Assembly (NCBI GenBank): GCA_016550415.1
Contig: JABXGU010000085.1
Coordinates: forward strand, 1-8,827
DNA: 8,827 bases
Source of the DNA: an archaeon
Lineage (GTDB): Archaea > Asgardarchaeota > Hermodarchaeia > Hermodarchaeales > Hermodarchaeaceae
Reading direction: 5' to 3'
Of the stretch, positions 1 to 4,988 are shown in pieces. Position 1 is the first letter of the stretch. Every line of letters begins with the position of its first letter. The notes below the pieces were generated by a model. It ran no database searches. It saw only the letters and a list, made by a program, of their open reading frames with translations, and was not told the origin of the DNA. A program made the position numbers and the translations under genes.

Positions 1-429
1 CGTCATGTCTACAATACTAGGGGTCGGGAATGGTATGGAACTAGCTTCAAGCCAGTTTTGGATAAAATTGCCATTGCAGCTCTCCTTATTACCCTCGTTG
101 TTCTTTTCTCCTTTCAAGGGCAGGTGATACTTACACAGCCATTGAATGTGCTTTGGATTAGTAGTGTCCTACTTTTGAACTATGCAATTATGTTTACCTC
201 AGTCTTTCTCATTGGCTACAAAATCAATTTTACCTATGAACAGACTGTTACGACAACCATAATCGCTAGTAGTTCCCACTTCGAGATTGCTATCGCTACT
301 GCTATCCTCCTCTTTGGTCCAGGATCAGCTGCAGCCTTTGCCACAGTTATTGGTGTTCTCTGGGAAGTCCCCCTCATGGTCACTTTCATTAAACTCGCTC
401 TAAAGCTTCGTCCCAAATTATGGGGATAG
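1..429 (+). CDS. acr3: Acr3-family arsenite efflux permease, C-terminal part (5' end outside window)
   Basis: The frame is open from base 1 to the TAG at 427-429, so this is the C-terminal ~142 residues of a protein that normally has about 350-400. The first residues visible (RHVYNTRGREW, then FKPVL) already belong to the Acr3 core, so the TTG at 58 is an internal Leu codon and not a start. Acr3 signatures visible are ALLITLVVLFSFQG, a PL-rich helix, ASSSHFEIAIATAI with the conserved Glu of the penultimate helices, and ATVIGVLWEVPLMV near the end. About four membrane helices remain. Acr3 (BART superfamily) exports As(III) across the cytoplasmic membrane using the proton motive force. The convergent arsR next door supports an arsenic-resistance role. 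The promoter and the N-terminal substrate Cys lie outside the window. Confidence 0.92.
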   Translation, partial: RHVYNTRGREWYGTSFKPVLDKIAIAALLITLVVLFSFQGQVILTQPLNVLWISSVLLLNYAIMFTSVFLIGYKINFTYEQTVTTTIIASSSHFEIAIATAILLFGPGSAAAFATVIGVLWEVPLMVTFIKLALKLRPKLWG

Positions 430-496
430 AAGAATAATTAGCAAGGAGACTTCAGCAGGAACCTAAAAACAAAAAGAAGCATATCTTGACAAATGT

Positions 497-511
497 GACA
501 CAAAATGTGTC
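497..511. terminator. Short inverted repeat between convergent acr3 and arsR
   Basis: GACACA-AAA-TGTGTC is a perfect 6-base dyad with a 3-base centre in the 92-base gap between the two convergent stop codons. A T-rich run (TCTTTTATT) follows on the plus strand, so it could act as a terminator-like hairpin for acr3. It could equally be a protein-binding dyad, or chance. The rest of the gap (430-496) shows nothing beyond an A-rich stretch. Confidence 0.3.
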
Positions 512-521
512 CTTGAGTCTT

Positions 522-881
522 TTATTCGCGTAACAGATCTAGTACAGTAGTTGTTAATTGACTAACACGTTTTTTGTTTGCCTGATAGTGATTATATCGT
601 CCTTTCCTGCGTCGCTGTAGAAGCCCCACACGGGCGAGAATATTCAAATGATGCGAAATTGCGGGTTGACTCAAATCCACGATGTTGACTAATTTGCAGA
701 CACAGACTTCCTTGTCACCGATGGTTGCGAGTAGTTTCAGGCGTTGTGGATGAGCTAATGCTTGTGCAATTTCCACTGCATCCATTATTTGTTGTTTTCC
801 AGTTCTAGTTTCTAATTGGACTAAACGATGGGAGAGTCTTTCCCTATCTTCACCTGATTCCGCATCACATTGTTCAGCCAT
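522..881 (-). CDS. arsR: ArsR/SmtB-family arsenite-responsive transcriptional repressor
   Basis: A 119-residue winged-helix repressor. The core begins at about residue 33 (MDAVEIAQALAHPQRLKLL), followed by the metal-site helix KEVCVCKL (Cys60, Cys62), recognition helix SQPAISHHLNIL (71-82) and beta-wing RRRKGRYNHYQ (90-100). The CVC motif matches the As(III)/Sb(III) site of E. coli-type ArsR (ELCVCDLC), but the third Cys of that motif is a Val here. The ATG at 881 has GGAG about 13 bases upstream and adds a charged 32-residue extension holding the only other Cys (Cys5). Met33 is the alternative start, matching shorter family members, with only a weak upstream GGA. Apo-ArsR normally represses its own promoter and the efflux genes, and releases DNA when arsenite binds. 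Here arsR is convergent with acr3, not upstream in the same operon, so it would have to act on acr3 at a distance. Confidence 0.92.
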   Translation of the reverse strand: MAEQCDAESGEDRERLSHRLVQLETRTGKQQIMDAVEIAQALAHPQRLKLLATIGDKEVCVCKLVNIVDLSQPAISHHLNILARVGLLQRRRKGRYNHYQANKKRVSQLTTTVLDLLRE

Positions 882-963
882 ATCTGTTACACGTCTCCTA
901 GATTCCTGTTATTGCAGCCATATATTCACGTATTTAAATAAGTCTTTTTGGATACGTTAGCGT
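882..963. promoter_or_regulatory. Divergent promoter between arsR and the methyltransferase gene
   Basis: The palindrome TATTTAAATA (931-940) is the best TATA-like box for both directions. For the methyltransferase it sits 24-33 bases before the ATG at 964, placing the transcription start at or next to the start codon, so a leaderless mRNA is predicted; no Shine-Dalgarno is visible there. For arsR the same box predicts a start near 909 and a leader of about 28 bases that includes GGAG. Copies of CGTAT lie at 929-933 (+), 952-956 (-) and 961-965 (+). The last two form ATACG-TTAG-CGTAT over the ATG, a candidate operator for ArsR or another regulator. Assigning the operator to ArsR is inference. 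Confidence 0.5.
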
Positions 964-1713
964 ATGAGGAAAATCACATCTATTAAGCCTGAAGAAGATG
1001 CAGTGGGTCAGGAGATATTGGCGTACTACCAGGGCCGAGAAGCTCTTGAGATATGGGAAAGGGATGATGGTTATATCATTGCTTCTTCCACTGAACCAAA
1101 AATATACTTTTCAGAATATGAAGATTGGTCGCTTCATCAAAAGAAAGCAATGGAGTTCGTAAAGGGCAGGGTTTTGGATATAGGCTGTGGAGCCGGTAGA
1201 CATTCACTATACTTACAGAAGAAAGGATTTGACGTTCTCGGAATTGACTGCTCTCCTCTCGCAATAAAAGTCTGCAAATTAAGAGGAGTAAAGAGAGCAA
1301 AAGTCATGTCAATTGAAGAAGTAATTCTCACATCTAGCTCGTTTGATACAATTCTAATGTTGGGGAACAACTTTAGCGTGTTTAACAATTTCGAAAAGGC
1401 GAAAAAGCTGCTTAAGAAGTTACAGCTAATAACTTCGAGAAATGCTCTAATCATAGCTGAAACTCGTGACCCATACAAGACAAATGATCCCGTATATTTG
1501 GAATATTATAAGCTTAACAAAAGAAAGGGAAGAATGAGCGGACAATTAAAATGTAGAGTAAGATTTAGAAAATTTGCTACTAGATGGTTTGACTGGCTAA
1601 TGGTGTCAAAAGAAGAAATGAAAGAGATTTTGAATGGAACAGGATGGAAGATTAGGGAATTCATAGATTCGGAAGATGCACAATATGTAGCCATCATTGA
1701 AAAAATAGCTTAG
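964..1713 (+). CDS. Class I SAM-dependent methyltransferase, substrate unknown
   Basis: A 249-residue soluble protein with a Rossmann methyltransferase core. Motif I is VLDIGCGAGRHSLYL (70-84). The acidic end of strand 2 is VLGID (91-95), followed by SPLAIKVCKLRGV. The motif IV region is FDTILMLGNNFSVF (117-130). An N-terminal segment GREALEIWERDDGYI (24-38) resembles the lead-in of other archaeal methyltransferases of this type. The C-terminal part (160-249) holds a basic stretch (KLNKRKGRMSG) and ends in a strand-rich tail, consistent with substrate binding or closing the fold. It does not show the spaced cysteines of ArsM, so arsenite methylation is not supported despite the shared promoter with arsR. 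Base composition is clearly more AT-rich than in the flanking genes, and Arg is mostly AGA/AGG, which may mark separate ancestry. Only 22 bases separate its stop from the convergent peptidase stop. Confidence 0.85.
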   Translation: MRKITSIKPEEDAVGQEILAYYQGREALEIWERDDGYIIASSTEPKIYFSEYEDWSLHQKKAMEFVKGRVLDIGCGAGRHSLYLQKKGFDVLGIDCSPLAIKVCKLRGVKRAKVMSIEEVILTSSSFDTILMLGNNFSVFNNFEKAKKLLKKLQLITSRNALIIAETRDPYKTNDPVYLEYYKLNKRKGRMSGQLKCRVRFRKFATRWFDWLMVSKEEMKEILNGTGWKIREFIDSEDAQYVAIIEKIA

Positions 1714-1735
1714 GAGACTTGCGCCTATTCTAATT

Positions 1736-2932
1736 TTATACCTTTGTTGCTAATTCGATTGTGGTAGCGATTGTAACTTGGCATATTCTTGTTATGAATT
1801 CGAAGTCGAGTGTGTCTATAGTGTCTGAGGGTCTGTGGTAGTATTTGGTTCGGAATTCTGCTGAGTCGGTGGAAAAAAGGGCAGGTATTCCTGCCCGCCA
1901 GAATGGTGCGTGATCGGCGCGGAGGAGGTCTCCCATTATTTGGGCTACTTGTTCGTAGCTAAAGGCTCCTTGTAAACAGGCATAGGGAAGGTTAATGCTT
2001 TCTCGTTGAGCGTTTTTGCAGAAGGTGTTGGTTAGTTCAGCGGAGTTTTGATCGCCAATGATGATGAGGAAATCGCCGATGGAGAGATCTTCTTTTACTC
2101 CGTGGGTTTTGAATAATGATGGTGAAATCATTTTGGGTATTCGTTGGGAGTATTCCTCTTTTGAAATGTAACCGATTGTGTCGTGGCAGAGAACTCCTTT
2201 AACTTGCTTCTTGTTTCGGAGGGCTTCATCAACCCAGTAGCTGCTTCCAACGAGTCCAGTTTTTCCTGGCAAATTTGTGACTGCTAAGTCTTGGTAGAGT
2301 TTTTCAAGTTCTCGAAGATATTCCAAGACCTCTTTACTGAGTTCCTTTTCTATTTGTGCAGTTGCTTGTGCTATGGCTTTTACTGGGGGTGTGCCTGAAG
2401 AGGTAAGTTCCCATGTCTTCCTTGTATGCTCGCCTAGTAATTTGCTCAAGTGCCAGGAGGCATACCGGTTTTTTTCATCTTTGATTCCATATTTGTGCTG
2501 GAGTGCTTTGATCTGCAGTTGCCTAACAGGATTTCCTTCTTCTAGGGTGAAGCTAATGAACCGGGCATTACCTGCCCATCCTGCCTCCTGTAGAACTCGT
2601 GCAGATTCTAGCATTACTGCGATAGCGGAGGCATTATCGTCTGCACCAGGTGAAATCTCAACTGTGTCATGGTGGGCTATAATGAGTAGTTCAGGTTTTG
2701 ATCCATCGCCGATGAATCCTTCTATATTTCGGAAGCTTTGGTTGATGCCTTCTAACTTGAATTCCTGGATGTTTGTATTTAGCCCGTATTGTTGGAATTC
2801 ATTCAGGATGTACTCTTCAGCTTTTTCAAGGGCTTCTGGTGTTTTGAGTGGATGCCTGACTCCTTCGAGAGCTAATATATGGGTGTAGAGTTTTTCCACA
2901 TCAACTGATTTGATGATTCTTTCGATATCCAA
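1736..2932 (-). CDS. M28-family zinc exopeptidase with long internal helical insertion
   Basis: A 398-residue protein with every co-catalytic metal-site motif of M28 peptidases in order: HHD (His87, Asp89), GADDNAS (Asp98), the catalytic pair Glu131-Glu132, RADHAPF (Asp340) and YHRPSD (His366). No signal peptide or membrane helix is seen, so it probably acts in the cytoplasm as an aminopeptidase or similar exopeptidase; its substrate is unknown. Between the EEG (131-133) and the GLVGSSYW strand (226-233), which are nearly adjacent in typical M28 enzymes, lie about 90 extra, largely helical residues, including a possible coiled coil at 187-217. The start is TTG: no ATG or GTG occurs upstream before an in-frame stop, and GGAAG lies 9 bases before the TTG. 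A later GTG (Val12) is a less likely alternative. It is the second gene of an operon, 29 bases after the transporter stop. Confidence 0.9.
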   Translation of the reverse strand: MDIERIIKSVDVEKLYTHILALEGVRHPLKTPEALEKAEEYILNEFQQYGLNTNIQEFKLEGINQSFRNIEGFIGDGSKPELLIIAHHDTVEISPGADDNASAIAVMLESARVLQEAGWAGNARFISFTLEEGNPVRQLQIKALQHKYGIKDEKNRYASWHLSKLLGEHTRKTWELTSSGTPPVKAIAQATAQIEKELSKEVLEYLRELEKLYQDLAVTNLPGKTGLVGSSYWVDEALRNKKQVKGVLCHDTIGYISKEEYSQRIPKMISPSLFKTHGVKEDLSIGDFLIIIGDQNSAELTNTFCKNAQRESINLPYACLQGAFSYEQVAQIMGDLLRADHAPFWRAGIPALFSTDSAEFRTKYYHRPSDTIDTLDFEFITRICQVTIATTIELATKV

Positions 2933-2935
2933 TGT

Positions 2936-2951
2936 ATCACGCTTCCGTGAT
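2936..2951 (-). promoter_or_regulatory. Intercistronic hairpin displaying the peptidase Shine-Dalgarno
   Basis: Read on the minus strand, ATCACG-GAAG-CGTGAT is a perfect 6-base stem with a 4-base loop, lying between the transporter stop (2962-2964) and the peptidase TTG (2930-2932). The SD-like GGAAG (2942-2946) straddles the top of the stem and the loop, 9 bases before the start codon. It may tune translation of the second cistron or serve as an mRNA processing or stability element. The structure is seen; the function is inferred. Confidence 0.5.
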
Positions 2952-2961
2952 GTGTGGATTC

Positions 2962-4272
2962 CTATTTTGTAGCTTGTAATGGGTCTGTGTCAACAAGTTT
3001 CCATACGAGAGCGATACTGATGGCGACGAATAGTGCGGCTATTGGACCCCATATTAGTAGCCCGAGGGAATAGGTGTTGGGTGGTACGATGGGGAGGATT
3101 AGGAGAAAACCGACGAGCATTGTTCCCATTATTTGCACGATGTTTATTGGAAAGTTGATGAAGCCCTCGTAGCCTCCAGCCCTACCCTCTGAGGTGCGAC
3201 TTTCATCTTCATCAATGATGTCAGCTGTGATTGGATTGGGGAGGAGATACCATCCTGAGACTCCAGCAGCAATTAAGCCAATGAAGAGTGTTCCCTGGAC
3301 TATTGATGGAATCGTTGCAAGGATTGGTTGACCAATGATAAGGGTAAATGGCAGAATGATAGTGAGCACTGTCAGGGACATCAGTAATGGTGCCCGTTTT
3401 CCGCCCTTCCTTTTGCTCATCCACATCCATACGAAGTAGAAGGCAAAGGTGGCAAACATCAGGATAAGACCTATTATTATGAATTGTAGATCGATGAGTC
3501 CGAGTACGTCTTCAGCATAGAAGAGAACGAGTCTACCTAGCATTGTGGTGGGGATACCCATTGCGCATTGAAGGACTAAATAGAACCGGTAGTTTTGGTT
3601 GCTGAAGATGTGTTGAAATCCCATACGCAAGCCGGGTTGTGGTACAAAGGCTTGCTTCTTTTCCTTGAGTGAAATGAAGACAGGAACGAAACAGAAAACT
3701 GCAATCACGCCAAGCCATGAAATCATGATAAAGACCAGTTCTTGGCCAATGCTGAGGAGCATGGGTAATGCGAAGCCTCCAATGGTCCCTACGATTTGTC
3801 CCATTAGCCAGAATCCATTCTGATAAGTTGAAACTGCGACCCGTTCTTCTGGTTCTGTGATTTCAGGCATCCAAGCTTGGTAAGGTGTCATAAGGAGTGC
3901 ATAAAAGAAGTTGAAAATAGCCATGGCACCAATCATGTAAATTAGTAGTCCTAGTTGGTTGCCAGGTGAGATGAACCAATTCGGCACAAATGCAAGGGCA
4001 CAGCTTATTGCCAGACTGGGTGCCCCGAAGATGAAGAAGATTTTCCTGCGACCCCAGCGATTGGTCCAGGTTATGTCGCTAAAATATCCGATTAGGGGTC
4101 CTGAAATGGCAATAATGAGTTTGCCAAGTGAAAAACCGATTGCAGAGAAGATGGGGTTTAAACCGAATCGGTCAATGTATATCCAGAATGCTGCCAAATC
4201 AATGAAGGAAAGGAGTACTTGGCTGCCAAAGCGACCCATCCCGTAATAGACTCGCTGTCTTCGTTTTAGCAT
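2962..4272 (-). CDS. MFS permease of the GPH (sugar:cation symporter, MelB-like) family
   Basis: A 436-residue protein with about twelve hydrophobic helices, the usual size for the family. The loop 2-3 signature GYFSDITWTNRWGRRK (62-77) is the glycoside-pentoside-hexuronide:cation symporter form of the MFS motif. The late segment ADIIDEDESRTSEGRAGGYEG (350-370) matches the conserved cytoplasmic loop near helix 11 of that family. Members carry glycosides, pentoses or uronides together with H+ or Na+ through the cytoplasmic membrane. The substrate here cannot be read from sequence, and some archaeal members have no known sugar substrate. The ATG at 4272 is preceded by a TATA-like box but no clear Shine-Dalgarno, so the message may have a very short leader. 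The peptidase gene follows 29 bases downstream and probably shares the transcript. The pairing suggests uptake of a conjugate or peptide-like compound followed by hydrolysis, but that is speculation. Confidence 0.88.
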   Translation of the reverse strand: MLKRRQRVYYGMGRFGSQVLLSFIDLAAFWIYIDRFGLNPIFSAIGFSLGKLIIAISGPLIGYFSDITWTNRWGRRKIFFIFGAPSLAISCALAFVPNWFISPGNQLGLLIYMIGAMAIFNFFYALLMTPYQAWMPEITEPEERVAVSTYQNGFWLMGQIVGTIGGFALPMLLSIGQELVFIMISWLGVIAVFCFVPVFISLKEKKQAFVPQPGLRMGFQHIFSNQNYRFYLVLQCAMGIPTTMLGRLVLFYAEDVLGLIDLQFIIIGLILMFATFAFYFVWMWMSKRKGGKRAPLLMSLTVLTIILPFTLIIGQPILATIPSIVQGTLFIGLIAAGVSGWYLLPNPITADIIDEDESRTSEGRAGGYEGFINFPINIVQIMGTMLVGFLLILPIVPPNTYSLGLLIWGPIAALFVAISIALVWKLVDTDPLQATK

Positions 4273-4320
4273 ATAATCAACTTCGCTGGAGTGAATCTTT
4301 TCTTATATTCTGTTGATTAT
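4273..4320. promoter_or_regulatory. Transporter promoter with TATA-like box flanked by 9-base inverted repeat
   Basis: ATAATCAAC (4273-4281) and GTTGATTAT (4312-4320) are perfect reverse complements, with 30 bases between them. Inside lies TCTTATATT (4301-4309; AATATAAGA on the minus strand), about 30-37 bases before the transporter ATG, at TATA-box distance for a nearly leaderless start. The proximal arm directly abuts the start codon. Two arms bracketing a core promoter look like an operator for a dimeric regulator, possibly sensing the transported substrate. A second small dyad, CTTAA-ATGA-TTAAG (4323-4336), lies just upstream. Confidence 0.45.
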
Positions 4321-4383
4321 CACTTAAATGATTAAGCTAAAAATTGAAAAGTAACTTTTTACATCATTAGGTAAAGGAAGCAA

Positions 4384-4433
4384 TTTTTTAAGCAGGTATA
4401 GAAACTTAACAGTGTGAATTTAGAATTGGTGAG
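4384..4433 (+). promoter_or_regulatory. Promoter and ribosome binding site of the CBS-domain gene
   Basis: TTTTTTAAG (4384-4392) is a TATA-like box that would place the transcription start near 4415, giving a leader of about 20-25 bases. GGTGAG (4428-4433), complementary to the archaeal 16S rRNA 3' end, lies 4 bases before the ATG at 4438 and fixes that start. The same hexamer is used by the gene at 7890. Confidence 0.5.
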
Positions 4434-4437
4434 ATAA

Positions 4438-4866
4438 ATGAGTTCCCCTAGACATGTTATGGAAATAGCTAGAACAAAAGTCATTACAGCACACCCTGAT
4501 GATTCCTTATCAGCCATAGCAAAGAGTATGGTGGATCACTGGATTAGTAGTGTAGTTGTTGTGGAAAAAGGAAAACCAGTAGGGATTGTGACTGATGGTA
4601 TTATATTCAGGTTAATTGCTAAAGGACGTAATCCTTTGAAACTTTCAGCCAAGGATGTTATGGCGCAACCAGTTCAAACAATCCATGGCAACATCAGCTT
4701 GGAGGATGCAGAGTGCATATTTCTTGAATCAAAGGTTAGCAGATTAGTCATAGTTGATGATAAAGGGCAGCTAAAAGGCATAATCAGCAAAAAAGACGTA
4801 GACCGATTTGGAGCTTACGTTCTAGCAGAAAAAATTTGTCAGCATAGACACGACAAACACATTTAA
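4438..4866 (+). CDS. Stand-alone two-CBS-domain protein
   Basis: A 142-residue protein made almost wholly of a CBS pair (Bateman module). The first CBS domain spans about 8-62 (VITAHPDDSLSAIAKSM, then GIVTDGIIFRLI at 49-60). The second spans about 73-128 (DVMAQPVQTI, then GIISKKDVDRF at 114-124). Such modules bind adenosine nucleotides (AMP, ADP, ATP, SAM) in the cleft between the domains and regulate a partner protein. No catalytic or DNA-binding domain is fused here, so the partner is unknown. The last residues, ICQHRHDKHI, are His-rich with one Cys and could bind a metal, which is only a guess. The gene diverges from the sugar-symporter operon and faces the propeller gene convergently. Confidence 0.9.
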   Translation: MSSPRHVMEIARTKVITAHPDDSLSAIAKSMVDHWISSVVVVEKGKPVGIVTDGIIFRLIAKGRNPLKLSAKDVMAQPVQTIHGNISLEDAECIFLESKVSRLVIVDDKGQLKGIISKKDVDRFGAYVLAEKICQHRHDKHI

Positions 4867-4951
4867 TGTTTTGTCAGATGCCTTAAGAAAATAGGCTCTA
4901 CACATAAGCCATACAAAGAAGCAATTGGAACAGACTGTGGCTAATAGCTTC

Positions 4952-4976
4952 AAAACTTGCATGCAGACCCAGTTTT
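4952..4976. terminator. Terminator-like hairpin between the CBS gene and the propeller gene
   Basis: AAAACT (4952-4957) and AGTTTT (4971-4976) pair across a 13-base loop that contains the palindrome TGCATGCA (4958-4965). The stem is weak, but each strand ends in a short T run, 13-37 bases past the propeller gene's stop on the minus strand. It could terminate transcription from either convergent gene. The rest of the 122-base gap (4867-4988) shows only minor dyads, such as GAAGC/GCTTC at 4918-4922 and 4947-4951. Confidence 0.3.
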
Positions 4977-4988
4977 CATAGGAGGAAT

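Noticed and set aside
58..429. Short membrane protein starting at TTG 58
   Set aside because: The frame is open to base 1 and the residues before the TTG are typical Acr3 sequence, so it is the tail of a longer gene.
964..1713. Methyltransferase as ArsM (arsenite methyltransferase)
   Set aside because: The neighbouring arsR suggests it, but the spaced conserved cysteines that bind As(III) in ArsM are not seen.
1714..1735. Terminator in the 22-base gap between the methyltransferase and peptidase stops
   Set aside because: Only a four-base T run is present, with no hairpin, so there is not enough to call.
2373..2888. A 171-codon open frame on the plus strand
   Set aside because: It is antisense to the peptidase gene, whose full set of catalytic motifs makes that strand the coding one; the antisense product is Ser/Pro-rich and matches nothing I know.
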